A DNA stretch of 64,000 nt from an uncultured Lachnospiraceae bacterium. Its GTDB lineage: Bacteria; Bacillota; Clostridia; Lachnospirales; Lachnospiraceae. The translations under genes were made by a program, and so were the position numbers. The notes below the pieces were generated by a model that searched no databases, was not told the DNA's origin, and saw nothing but the letters and a program-made list of their open reading frames with translations. The DNA lies in NCBI GenBank assembly GCA_910584965.1, contig CAJUDZ010000008.1:66880-130879 (forward strand). The letters run 5' to 3'. Below are positions 1 through 7,546 of this stretch, piece after piece (the first letter of the stretch is position 1; each line of letters begins with the position of its first letter).

Positions 1-875
1 ATCACGGGGCCCATGATGCCGCCGAAAAACTGTGCGCTTATCTGCTTTTTACACAAGTCGTCGTTCAAATAAGAAAATTCCTCTTCCGCAATTTCCTCAT
101 GACAGAAAACTTTCACCACCTTCTGCCCGGTGACGGTTTCCTCGATATAGCCGTTCAGCGTTCCAAGCGCCGCCTGCTGCTGTTTATAATATTTCCGGCT
201 TCTGCCCGCCACCGCCCGGCCGGCCCGAATCATCAACGGTGCCATAACAACCGTTATGATTGTGAGCCAGATATTGGTATATAGCATCAGCGCAAACGTA
301 CCGACGATATTGATCGCCCCGGAAATAAGCTGATTGATCGTATTGTTCAGCATTTCGCCGACGGCGTCCACATCATTCGTAAACCGGCTCATGATATCCC
401 CATGATTATTCGTATCATAAAATCTGACCGGAAGTTTTCCCAGCCTGCAGAACAGATCGTCCCGCAGTTTCCGAAGCGCATTCTGGGAAACGGCAATGAT
501 AATCCTCGACTGCAAATACTGGGCGATGATGCCGACGGCATAAATGCAGCCCATCAGAAGCAGAGAATGAAACAGCGTTGTCCTGCTGCCCTCTCCCGAT
601 ATCAGATTGTTGATGACCGGCCGGAGCAGGTAAGACCCGGTCAGATTCGCCACCGTATAAAGCACAATACAGAAAATGAAAATCCCCATTTTCCACTTGT
701 CTTCTCCGATATAGGACAAAAGCCGGCCGATCGTTTTTCCCGCATTCTGCGGCTTTGATACGGGCATGCCTGCCCCCCGCCTTCCCGGACCGGGCATTCT
801 GGGGCCGCCCCCCGGACCCGCACCGGCACGTTCTTCTTTCATCCGTTCCATTCCTGTCCGTTCCTCCGGTTTCAT
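1..875 (-). CDS. ABC exporter subunit, permease part (3' end outside window)
   Basis: This is the N-terminal ~291 residues of a type-IV (MsbA/LmrA-like) ABC exporter half-transporter that runs off the left edge, so its ATPase domain is not visible. After a Gly/Pro/Met/Arg-rich tail of about 40 residues comes the transmembrane domain, with typical motifs such as FYDTNNHGDIMSRFTNDVD and VFCHEE. The ATG overlaps the TGA of the upstream ABC gene as ATGA, so the two are translationally coupled and probably form a heterodimer. Because the upstream partner has an Asp at the Walker B catalytic position, this subunit is expected to carry the canonical Glu; that is inference. The substrate is unknown; this MarR/ABC/ABC arrangement is common among drug or lipid exporters. 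Confidence 0.9.
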   Translation of the reverse strand, partial: MKPEERTGMERMKEERAGAGPGGGPRMPGPGRRGAGMPVSKPQNAGKTIGRLLSYIGEDKWKMGIFIFCIVLYTVANLTGSYLLRPVINNLISGEGSRTTLFHSLLLMGCIYAVGIIAQYLQSRIIIAVSQNALRKLRDDLFCRLGKLPVRFYDTNNHGDIMSRFTNDVDAVGEMLNNTINQLISGAINIVGTFALMLYTNIWLTIITVVMAPLMIRAGRAVAGRSRKYYKQQQAALGTLNGYIEETVTGQKVVKVFCHEEIAEEEFSYLNDDLCKKQISAQFFGGIMGPV

Positions 876-2608
876 GACGCGTCCACCTCCCTGTCCATCT
901 GGGAATCATAGATTTCCTGATATGCGCTGCAGGAAGCGAGCAGTTCTTCGTGGCTTCCCCTTCCCACAATCCGCCCTTCTTCCATCACGAGAATCAAATC
1001 CGCATCCATGACGGAACCGATGCGCTGTGCAATAATCAGTTTCGTCGTATGCCGCAGCGTCGTCTGAAAACTTTCTCTGATTCTTTTTTCCGTAGCCGTA
1101 TCGACGGCGCTGGTGCTGTCGTCCAGAATCAGGATCTTCGGTTTTTTCAGCAAAGCTCTGGCGATGCACAGGCGCTGCTTCTGACCGCCCGATACGTTCA
1201 CGCCTCCCTGGCCAAGCTGTGTTTCATACCCTTCCGGAAAATGACTGACAAAGTCGTCCGCCTGCGCCGCCGCAGCAGCAGCCCGGACTTCCGCTTCCCC
1301 GGCCTGTTCATCGCCCCATTGCATATTTTCCAGAATCGTACCGGAAAAAAGCACATTTTTCTGGAGCACCATGCTGACGCCGTCCCGCAGATTTTTCAGG
1401 GAATAATCCCGGACATCCACGCCGTCCACAAAAACCGCCCCTTCGTCCGCATCGTAAAGCCGCGGAATCAGCTGCACCAGCGAGGTCTTTCCCGAACCGG
1501 TGGAACCGATGATCCCCACCGTCTGACCGGGCTTTATCGTAAAGCTGATATCATCCAGCACTTTTTCATGATTCTTTTTATAATACCGGAAAGAAACATG
1601 GCGAAATTCAATTTTTCCTTCCCGGACCACACTGTTCTTATGAGCCGCCGTCTCGTCTGTCAGATCGATTTCCGTATCCAGCACTTCCCCGATTCTTCCG
1701 GAAGAAGCGACCGCCCTGGAACTTTGCAGAAGCACCATCGCGAGCATCATGAGCGACATCAGAATCTGCGTCACATAAGTGGTAAACGCCGTCAGGTCGC
1801 CGACCTGCATCGTCCCGCCCAGAATCTGGTTTCCGCCGAACCATACGACGGCAATCACCGTCGCATTCATAGCCAGCGTCATGATCGGCATCTGGATGAT
1901 AACAACCTTAAAGGCATCCAGACTGGATTTTTTCAGTTCCGCGTTGGCATCCGCAAACCGCTTTTCTTCATATTCGCCCCGTACGAAAGATTTGATGACC
2001 CGGACATTTGTCAAAACTTCCTGTATATTGGAGTTCAGCCTGTCAAGTTTCTTCTGCATCAGCTCAAACCGCGGAAAGGCGATGCGGATAATTATGCCGA
2101 TCGCGACCGCCAGAACCGGCGCAACGATCAGAATAATGACCGCCAGCGACGCGTTCATCATAAACGCCATAATCACCGCGCCGATCAGCATTCCCGGCGC
2201 GCGGAGCATCATCCGAAGCCCCATCATGATCAGATTCTGCATCTGGGTGATATCGTTTGTCAGCCTCGTAACGAGAGAACCCGTGCTGAAACTGTCGATG
2301 TTGGCAAAAGAAAACCGCTGTATCCGGCAGAACAGATCTTTGCGCAAATCCCTGCCAAAGTACATCGCCGCCTTCACCGCAAAATAAGCACCGCCGATGC
2401 CGCCCGCCATCATGACAAAAGCTGTCGCCGCCATCATGAGCCCTTTGTACAATATATAACCCACATCATGATTTGCCGCGCCGACATTGATAATATCCGC
2501 CATCATCGCAGGCAGCATCACTTCCCCGACTACCTCTATGATCATCATAACCGGCCCCAGAATAAAAGCCCATAAATAAGGTTTTATGTATTTTCCGTAA
2601 CGTTTCAT
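872..2608 (-). CDS. ABC exporter, fused permease-ATPase half-transporter
   Basis: A 578-residue half-transporter: six-helix exporter domain (about residues 15-320), then a nucleotide-binding domain. Walker A is GSTGSGKTS, the signature is VSGGQKQR and Walker B ends ILILDDSTSAVD. The residue after the Walker B Asp is Asp rather than Glu, the mark of the degenerate site in heterodimeric exporters, which fits pairing with the next gene (ATGA overlap at 872-875). Its own start overlaps the MarR gene stop in the same way (2605-2608), so the three genes form one operon. It acts in the cytoplasmic membrane; the substrate is not predictable from sequence. Confidence 0.93.
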   Translation of the reverse strand: MKRYGKYIKPYLWAFILGPVMMIIEVVGEVMLPAMMADIINVGAANHDVGYILYKGLMMAATAFVMMAGGIGGAYFAVKAAMYFGRDLRKDLFCRIQRFSFANIDSFSTGSLVTRLTNDITQMQNLIMMGLRMMLRAPGMLIGAVIMAFMMNASLAVIILIVAPVLAVAIGIIIRIAFPRFELMQKKLDRLNSNIQEVLTNVRVIKSFVRGEYEEKRFADANAELKKSSLDAFKVVIIQMPIMTLAMNATVIAVVWFGGNQILGGTMQVGDLTAFTTYVTQILMSLMMLAMVLLQSSRAVASSGRIGEVLDTEIDLTDETAAHKNSVVREGKIEFRHVSFRYYKKNHEKVLDDISFTIKPGQTVGIIGSTGSGKTSLVQLIPRLYDADEGAVFVDGVDVRDYSLKNLRDGVSMVLQKNVLFSGTILENMQWGDEQAGEAEVRAAAAAAQADDFVSHFPEGYETQLGQGGVNVSGGQKQRLCIARALLKKPKILILDDSTSAVDTATEKRIRESFQTTLRHTTKLIIAQRIGSVMDADLILVMEEGRIVGRGSHEELLASCSAYQEIYDSQMDREVDAS

Positions 2609-3084
2609 TCCGCCGCCTCCTTTCCTGTCCCCTTATGCTCCGCTCCCGCCTGCATTCTGCGCAGGTTTTCATGAGCCTTTTCCAGGAAAAGACGAAACTG
2701 CTCCATCTCTTCCGTAGTAAATCCTTCGAACATGCCGCGGTCTATCTCGTCAAAAAAACGGATGCTGTTATGGATGATTTGGTTTCCTCTGTCCGTAATA
2801 GCCACCCGATTGCTGCGGTGATCATCCGCGTTGGTCTTTCGCTCGATATAACCGCCCTTTTCCAGCTTATTCAGCGAAACGGCCACCGCCGCCGGTGAAA
2901 TATCCAGCCTGGCCGCCAGCTCGTTCTGGGAACAATCCGGGTTCCTGCCAAGATGCATCAGCAGCCGGTGCTGGCTCCGGTAAATTTCTTCATCCAGCGT
3001 CCGCAGTTTTTTCTCGATGCAGCGCCGCAGCATAAAGTCCGTTCTGCGGAAAAGATCGGCCGTCGTATGATATGAATTATTCAC
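2605..3084 (-). CDS. MarR family transcriptional regulator
   Basis: A 159-residue winged-helix regulator: the MarR core includes NELAARLDISPAAVAVSLNKLEKGG (recognition helix) followed by the wing (ERKTNADDHRSNRVAITDRG). The reading frame opens with GTG, preceded by a weak AGGG ribosome site. It is first in the operon with the two ABC exporter genes and overlaps the next gene by 4 bases. It most likely represses its own operon through the repeated palindromes at 3139-3179, just upstream. The inducing ligand is unknown. Confidence 0.9.
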   Translation of the reverse strand: MNNSYHTTADLFRRTDFMLRRCIEKKLRTLDEEIYRSQHRLLMHLGRNPDCSQNELAARLDISPAAVAVSLNKLEKGGYIERKTNADDHRSNRVAITDRGNQIIHNSIRFFDEIDRGMFEGFTTEEMEQFRLFLEKAHENLRRMQAGAEHKGTGKEAAE

Positions 3085-3138
3085 AATATGGCCCTGCCTT
3101 TCTCCCGACTCATACCGGGTCCTTCAATAATAAATATG

Positions 3139-3179
3139 TTAATTATTAATATGTTAATGATTAACTTGTTAATTATTTT
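3139..3179. promoter_or_regulatory. Triple palindromic operator, probable MarR binding sites
   Basis: Three copies of an 11-bp palindrome lie exactly 15 bp apart: TTAATTATTAA (3139), TTAATGATTAA (3154) and a decayed TTAATTATTTT (3169). They sit 55-95 bp upstream of the MarR start. Direct AT-rich palindromes in front of a marR gene are typical autoregulatory operators; assignment to this MarR is inference from position. Confidence 0.65.
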
Positions 3180-3356
3180 ATGAAAATGATAACGGTTTGT
3201 CAAGAATAATCATCATTTTTCAAACTGGCCTTGTAAAAAAATCTTAATTTGGCACTTTTCACAATACCACTTTGTCATATAATGGGAAACAATAAAGGCC
3301 TTTAATACTTGTTTGATCATTAAAAAAACCATGAATAAAGAAAGGCGGTTGTCACT

Positions 3357-3974
3357 ATGAAAAATACAAACCTTCAGAAAATTGTGCTGACAGGACTGTT
3401 CGCTGCCCTGTCGTATGTTGTCTTCACTTTTTTACAGATCAAAATCACGCTGCCCGGCGGCGATGCCACTTCGATTCATCTCGGCAACGCGGTCTGCGTT
3501 ATCGGCGCTTTGCTGCTCGGCGGTGTCTATGGGGGACTCGGCGGCGCCATCGGCATGACCATCGGCGATCTGGTCGACCCGGTTTACGTTCTCTACGCGC
3601 CGAAAACTTTTCTGCTGAAATTCTGCATCGGCCTGCTCACCGGGCTGATCGCGCACAAACTCGGACATATTTCGACGGAAAAAAACAACAGAAAAGTTTT
3701 GCTTTGGACAATTCTCGCGGCCACCGGCGGCCTGCTCTTTAATGTCGTTTTCGACCCGCTCATCGGCTATTATTACAAACTTCTGATTCTCGGAAAACCC
3801 GCGGCGGAACTGATTCTGGCATGGAATATTACTACCACCTCAATCAATGCGGTCACTTCCTTAATCATATCAGTCGTTATTTATATGGCGCTCCGGCCGG
3901 TTTTAAAGAAATCCGGCTTCTTCTGTGAAATCGGCGCCGAAAAAACAAAAAAAACACCTGTCCGGGCGGAGTAA
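3357..3974 (+). CDS. ECF transporter S component (substrate unknown)
   Basis: A 205-residue integral membrane protein with about six hydrophobic segments. The stretch around residues 40-95 (ALLLGGVYGGLGGAIGM, then IGDLVDPVYVLYAPKTF) resembles substrate-binding S components of energy-coupling-factor transporters of the PF07155/COG4720 type. S components bind a vitamin or small metabolite and share an EcfAAT module encoded elsewhere. A TATAAT-like -10 lies at 3278-3283 and the ribosome site GAAAGGCGG precedes the ATG. It is monocistronic, diverging from the MarR operon. No riboswitch was recognised in the leader, so the substrate cannot be named. Confidence 0.8.
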   Translation: MKNTNLQKIVLTGLFAALSYVVFTFLQIKITLPGGDATSIHLGNAVCVIGALLLGGVYGGLGGAIGMTIGDLVDPVYVLYAPKTFLLKFCIGLLTGLIAHKLGHISTEKNNRKVLLWTILAATGGLLFNVVFDPLIGYYYKLLILGKPAAELILAWNITTTSINAVTSLIISVVIYMALRPVLKKSGFFCEIGAEKTKKTPVRAE

Positions 3975-3991
3975 TCCGTCCCGAACAGGTG
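3948..3991 (-). terminator. Intrinsic terminator of the PspC-like gene
   Basis: The inverted repeat CACCTGTCC...GGACGGA.../...CGAACAGGTG at 3955-3991 is followed, on the minus strand, by a long T-rich run. It ends the gene at 4005-4205 and overlaps the last codons of the converging ECF gene. Confidence 0.75.
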
Positions 3992-4004
3992 CATAACCTG
4001 CTTC

Positions 4005-4205
4005 CTAATCATTTCTTTCCGGTATTATAACAGATGCTATCAAATAAATAAGCGCACCTGTTCCGCAGCCTGCCAGCGCACAGAATATCCATATGATCCT
4101 GACGATGGTCGGATCGACGTTCAAATATTCTCCAAGCCCGCCGCATACCCCGCATATCATTCTGTTTTCTCTGGAACGTGTCAGTTTTCTGTAATCATTA
4201 CCCAT
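4005..4205 (-). CDS. PspC domain protein
   Basis: A 66-residue protein that is essentially a bare PspC domain: RMICGVCGGLGEYLNVDPT, then IVRIIWIFCAL, then a second hydrophobic stretch ending in SVIIPERN. The PspC family comprises small inner-membrane proteins linked to envelope stress in proteobacteria; in Clostridia such single-domain forms have no established role. Strong ribosome site (AAAGGAGAAG) before the ATG. It is followed by a clear terminator and lies just downstream of the PadR/DUF1700/DUF4097 operon, separated from it by the palindromic element at 4237-4447. Proteins with PspC and DUF4097 domains often co-occur, so an envelope-stress link is plausible. Confidence 0.88.
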   Translation of the reverse strand: MGNDYRKLTRSRENRMICGVCGGLGEYLNVDPTIVRIIWIFCALAGCGTGALIYLIASVIIPERND

Positions 4206-4236
4206 TTTCTTCTTCTCCTTTCATCCGTTTCAGTTT

Positions 4237-4447
4237 TCAGGCGATTGTGAAACTATGTTTTCGAAGGCTTCCGTTGTGCAAAACAGACAATCACCGCAGG
4301 GCACGCTTTCGCTGCACTGTCGCCCGCAGCGGTGCATAAGACGCCAAAGTACGGCGCCTAAACACCGGCGGCGACACAGCACCCTGCTCATGATTTGTCT
4401 GTTTTGCACAACTGCTGTCCTGAATAATGCGTTTCACAATTACCTGA
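4237..4447. repeat. Large intergenic palindromic element, copy A
   Basis: Nested inverted repeats span this gap: outer arms 4237-4253 and 4431-4447 (15 of 17 complementary), then an exact 18-bp pair at 4273-4290 and 4395-4412 (GTTGTGCAAAACAGACAA and its complement). Inside is the core shared with four other elements in the window: GCACGCTTTCGCTGCAC, then GCAGCGGTGCATAAG, a small hairpin, and CTAAACACCGGCGGCG. It lies between the stop of the DUF4097 gene and the start of the PspC gene. It has no coding capacity worth believing. Could be a DNA element or a transcribed structured RNA. Confidence 0.75.
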
Positions 4448-4463
4448 GTTCAAATTGACCATA

Positions 4464-5489
4464 TTAGTCAACAAAATCAATTACAACGCTTCCCATCGAA
4501 CATTCTATATCCAGTACGCTCCGGCCGCCGTTCCTGATCGTTCTTTCGCTGCTGAGTCCGCTGTAGCTGTTATTTCCCAGAATGATCTCTCCCACGGCAC
4601 ACTCAATCTCATAATCATAATCCGTTTCCGCACCATGTAATATCAGATTCATCGAGCCGACGCCGCATTCCAGATCGGCATTCCTGCCGATTGTGCCTTC
4701 CGCCTCCAGACTTCCGGCGGAAACATTCATTTCCACCTTATCAGCCGAGAAACTCTGTATAAAAAGCATCCCCGCCCCGGCTTCTGCGGAAAGATCACCG
4801 GCTGTAATTTCTCCGACCTCCAGGCTTCCGGCCCCCGTGAAAAGATCGATCTCATTGCCGTACAGGCTTTCAATAACAGCCGTTCCCGCTCCGAGCTCCA
4901 CATCAATCTCATCGGCTTCCAGTGCAATGCTCTCCAGCGTTCCTGCTCCGAGCTCCAGATCGATTGACTCCAGACTCATGTCCTTTGGAAGGTACAAATA
5001 AACCGTTCTTTTCGTCAGATCTTCCCAATTCCACCACCGTAAATTTTTTTCACTGTATAGTTTAAAAATTCCGTTCTGCAATTTATATTTGACCGGCCAT
5101 GCTTCCTGATCTCTGGCAACCCAGATGTAATCGTCCTCCGATTCCTGAATCACAAGATTGCTGCCGCCGCATTCGATCTCCAGTTTCCGGACACCGGAAT
5201 CGCTGTCTTTGACTTTTTCCTTCGTACCTGCTTCTAAGCCGATTCCTCCGCCGATCTCATCCATGATTCCGATTCCGAAATTCATTCCGGTATCATCATC
5301 CGTGATATACCAGAAACCGTATCCGCTGTATGCCAGCCTCATGTCATGTCCCCACAGACGGAATGTATGGCCGTTCCACGCTTTCAGCTGGCCAAAGCCT
5401 CCCATCATACCGCAGATGCCGTAAAAAGCGAGGCCAAAGACAAACAATACCAACGCCGTAATCAAACACCCTTTTGTAAACTTTTTCAT
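4464..5489 (-). CDS. DUF4097 family membrane-anchored protein
   Basis: A 341-residue protein: short cytoplasmic start (MKKFTKG), one N-terminal membrane segment, then from about residue 110 a repetitive beta region with recurring ELGAGT/TGAGSLE/EAGAGM/VSAGSLE/ECGVGS motifs. This is the right-handed beta-solenoid of DUF4097 proteins. The chosen ATG overlaps the TGA of the DUF1700 gene (ATGA); the open frame upstream of it is an overlap with that gene and not used. DUF4097 proteins sit downstream of padR and DUF1700 genes in many Firmicutes and are thought to act at the envelope; the biochemical role is not known. Confidence 0.88.
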   Translation of the reverse strand: MKKFTKGCLITALVLFVFGLAFYGICGMMGGFGQLKAWNGHTFRLWGHDMRLAYSGYGFWYITDDDTGMNFGIGIMDEIGGGIGLEAGTKEKVKDSDSGVRKLEIECGGSNLVIQESEDDYIWVARDQEAWPVKYKLQNGIFKLYSEKNLRWWNWEDLTKRTVYLYLPKDMSLESIDLELGAGTLESIALEADEIDVELGAGTAVIESLYGNEIDLFTGAGSLEVGEITAGDLSAEAGAGMLFIQSFSADKVEMNVSAGSLEAEGTIGRNADLECGVGSMNLILHGAETDYDYEIECAVGEIILGNNSYSGLSSERTIRNGGRSVLDIECSMGSVVIDFVD

Positions 5490-6376
5490 GCTCTCGCCCC
5501 TCCTATATGAAAGATACTCTGCACCAGTTTCACAACGCCCCGAATCAATGCCGGAATAAGCGTTCCGAATACGAAAACGGTAAGACAGAGGAAACACAGG
5601 CCGACTGCGAGACAGATCATCGCCCCGCCGATCATGCACAGCCCGCCGAGCGGCGTTCCGAACAATAACGCGACTCCGAATACAAACAGGGCGATTCCCG
5701 TAGCCAGCAAAGCAACCGCAACAGCGGCAAAAGCCGCCAGAATACCGATAAGAGCGCCAAACAGGCCGATAATTACACCAATCGCGCCGCCGCCGATACC
5801 GAGCAGAACAGGACCTGCAAAAATGCACAGAATCACAATCAATGCAATCATGCCGCCCGACATCTTTCTTTTTCCCTTCTTTTCTTCCTGTCTCTGACCG
5901 GAATCCTTCCAGGAATCCTGATACGTTCCATAACGATCGTTTCCCCGCGCATTTCCATAACCAGCGTTACCGTAACCGTTATTTCCGCTGCCGGCGTTTC
6001 CATAACCAGTGTTTCTGTCATCTTCCGGCCCGCCGCTTCCCCGGTTAAACGGCTGCCCGTTATCATCCGGCTGCCCGTCCGCCCCGCTGCTTCCGGAAGA
6101 CCGGTTAATGTCCATGATCTCTTCATTCCGGCGCTGTTCATACCCCGAAAATCCTTTTTCCGTAAACTCTCCCGTGCTGCCGCCGTCAAAAAGTCCGGCC
6201 TTGATTGTCCTGGCGAGCTGTTCCGGCGTACCGAGGGACTCGATGACACTCTGCTCGTTTTCCGCTCCGGCATCATCAAAATAATCATTATAATATTGTA
6301 TTGCTTCTTCTCTTTCTGTCGGCGCCATATCCACCAGCAATTCCGCCAGATTCTTCATAAAATCCGCTCTGTTCAT
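5486..6376 (-). CDS. DUF1700 (HAAS) domain membrane protein
   Basis: A 296-residue protein. Residues 1-65 are the HAAS/DUF1700 helical domain (MNRADFMKNLAELL, then EREEAIQYYNDYFDDAG and ESLGTPEQLARTI). A Gly/Asn/Tyr/Arg-rich low-complexity linker with repeated NAGYGN/GSGNNGYGN units follows (about 95-165), then three or four hydrophobic segments. It is the middle gene of padR-DUF1700-DUF4097, overlapping both neighbours by 4 bases. In this common arrangement the PadR protein represses the operon and the HAAS protein is a membrane partner of unknown biochemical role. Confidence 0.88.
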   Translation of the reverse strand: MNRADFMKNLAELLVDMAPTEREEAIQYYNDYFDDAGAENEQSVIESLGTPEQLARTIKAGLFDGGSTGEFTEKGFSGYEQRRNEEIMDINRSSGSSGADGQPDDNGQPFNRGSGGPEDDRNTGYGNAGSGNNGYGNAGYGNARGNDRYGTYQDSWKDSGQRQEEKKGKRKMSGGMIALIVILCIFAGPVLLGIGGGAIGVIIGLFGALIGILAAFAAVAVALLATGIALFVFGVALLFGTPLGGLCMIGGAMICLAVGLCFLCLTVFVFGTLIPALIRGVVKLVQSIFHIGGARA

Positions 6377-6696
6377 TGCTTCAATCCTCCCTCAAAAATA
6401 CTGTTCAGCTTTGCAGAATACCGATACCATTCGCTGATATACAGATTAAGCTGGGCGCGTCCCTTCTCCGTTACATTATAATAACGCCTGTTACGTCCTG
6501 CGCATTCCATGTCGTACACTTCCAGACATTCATCCTTTTGCAGTCTGCGCAGCACCGGATACAGTGTGGATTCGGAAATTTCTATGACCTGCCGGACTTC
6601 CTGCGTGATCTTATATCCGTAAGTTCCTTCCGCCTCGCTCGATACAACTGCGAGCACGATCGCATCCAACAGCGCAGCGCCTGTATTAAATACCAT
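6373..6696 (-). CDS. PadR family transcriptional regulator
   Basis: A 107-residue winged helix regulator of the short PadR-s2 type. Motifs are GTYGYKITQEV, then SESTLYPVLRRLQKDECLE and RNRRYYNVTEKGRAQL. The start at 6696 is chosen because GGAGGA lies 7 bases upstream; an upstream in-frame extension of 33 codons has no good ribosome site. It heads the operon with DUF1700 and DUF4097 and probably represses it via the palindrome at 6807-6829. Confidence 0.92.
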   Translation of the reverse strand: MVFNTGAALLDAIVLAVVSSEAEGTYGYKITQEVRQVIEISESTLYPVLRRLQKDECLEVYDMECAGRNRRYYNVTEKGRAQLNLYISEWYRYSAKLNSIFEGGLKQ

Positions 6697-6806
6697 GCGA
6701 TATCCTCCTTTCCCTTTTCTTATACATTTCATAAATAAACCTGCTTTCAGCTTCATGCTGCCGACAATCCTTTTCCGATTTTCGGTCAGTTTCATTATTT
6801 TTATAT

Positions 6807-6829
6807 AATATTATACGTTGTATAATATT
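6807..6829. promoter_or_regulatory. Perfect palindrome, probable PadR operator
   Basis: AATATTATAC-GTT-GTATAATATT has exact 10-bp arms and lies about 110 bp upstream of the padR start in very AT-rich promoter DNA. A second, imperfect ATAT-rich dyad follows near 6845-6856. PadR autoregulation through such dyads (ATAC/GTAT cores) is well established for the family. Confidence 0.65.
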
Positions 6830-6941
6830 GTTGTTACTGATACTATATGCTATATAATATTATTTGTCAATACATATTATGAAATTTTTTTAGAAGGGAA
6901 AAACGATGATAAAAGAAATCAATCATACTTGCGAAGAACAC

Positions 6942-6976
6942 AATGAAAAGCCGGGGAGTCCATACCACTCCCCGGC
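6942..6976 (-). terminator. Hairpin terminator after the ferredoxin gene
   Basis: GCCGGGGAGT (6950) pairs exactly with ACTCCCCGGC (6967-6976); on the minus strand a short TTTTC run follows. It lies about 65 bases past the ferredoxin stop. Confidence 0.6.
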
Positions 6977-7042
6977 CCTGGAAAGAAAACACTGAATCAA
7001 CAGGCAAATTTTCAAATAACAAGGGAAAAGTTCCGCCACCTT

Positions 7043-7228
7043 TTAAATGACCAGTGCTTTCTTTGGACATACCGATGCGCATTTCCCGCAGCCGATACAT
7101 TTTTCGTAGTCTATTACGGGCGCCGAAAAATCCGTCTGGCTCAGTGCGCCGACCGGACAGGCCTTCACCGCGGGACATTTATGGTTCTGCGGGCAGTTCT
7201 CTTTTCTGATTTCCAATTTCTTTTCCAT
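7043..7228 (-). CDS. 4Fe-4S binding protein (ferredoxin-like)
   Basis: A 61-residue protein with two cysteine clusters. The C-terminal one is a canonical 4Fe-4S motif, CIGCGKCASVCPKKA. The N-terminal one has the spacing CPQNHKCPAVKACPVGA, longer between the first two cysteines than the usual CxxCxxC, but together they supply the eight ligands of a two-cluster ferredoxin. Proteins of this shape are common in Lachnospiraceae and are likely electron carriers. It is monocistronic with its own promoter (7443-7471) far upstream. Confidence 0.88.
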   Translation of the reverse strand: MEKKLEIRKENCPQNHKCPAVKACPVGALSQTDFSAPVIDYEKCIGCGKCASVCPKKALVI

Positions 7229-7442
7229 GACACTTCTCCTTCTTCCTGCAATCGTTTCTGCTCCGGTTTTCCGGGTACGATTTGCTCTTCTTATCGATTA
7301 TATGCTCCTTACCGGGATTCCATGCCGTTTCTGCCGTCTCCTGCCGTTCCGCTTTACCGGCGCATTTTCCTGCCGGCTCCATCAAACAGGCCTGACCGGG
7401 TATCTCTTCATACCTTCGGCGGACGACACGGTATCTGCATCC

Positions 7443-7471
7443 ATTATAACAAATACGGAGGAAAATGTCAT
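7443..7471 (-). promoter_or_regulatory. SigA-type promoter, probably for the ferredoxin gene
   Basis: On the minus strand ATGACA (7471-7466), 17 bp, TATAAT (7448-7443). It also lies within an imperfect hairpin (ATACGGAG...CTCCGTAT, about 7453-7483) that could end the upstream ABC operon. It implies an untranslated leader of roughly 200 bases before the ferredoxin start, in which I see no recognisable riboswitch. Confidence 0.6.
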
Positions 7472-7546
7472 TTTTCTCCGTATCCGGTTCCCTCAAACAT
7501 TTCTTTAAAGAGACTTTTGACGTCATATTTTGATTTGTACCGCATA

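Noticed and set aside
950..2575. Long plus-strand open frame opposite the ABC exporter (and similar ones at 7181-9385, 26216-27658 and 9392-10048)
   Set aside because: They are antisense to clear genes, their translations are Arg/His/Gln-rich with no family features, and they lack ribosome sites.
4255..4458. Small protein inside palindromic element A
   Set aside because: The frame exists only because of the palindrome, starts without a ribosome site and has no recognisable features.
7229..7546. Riboswitch in the long ferredoxin leader
   Set aside because: No known riboswitch consensus could be matched by eye.
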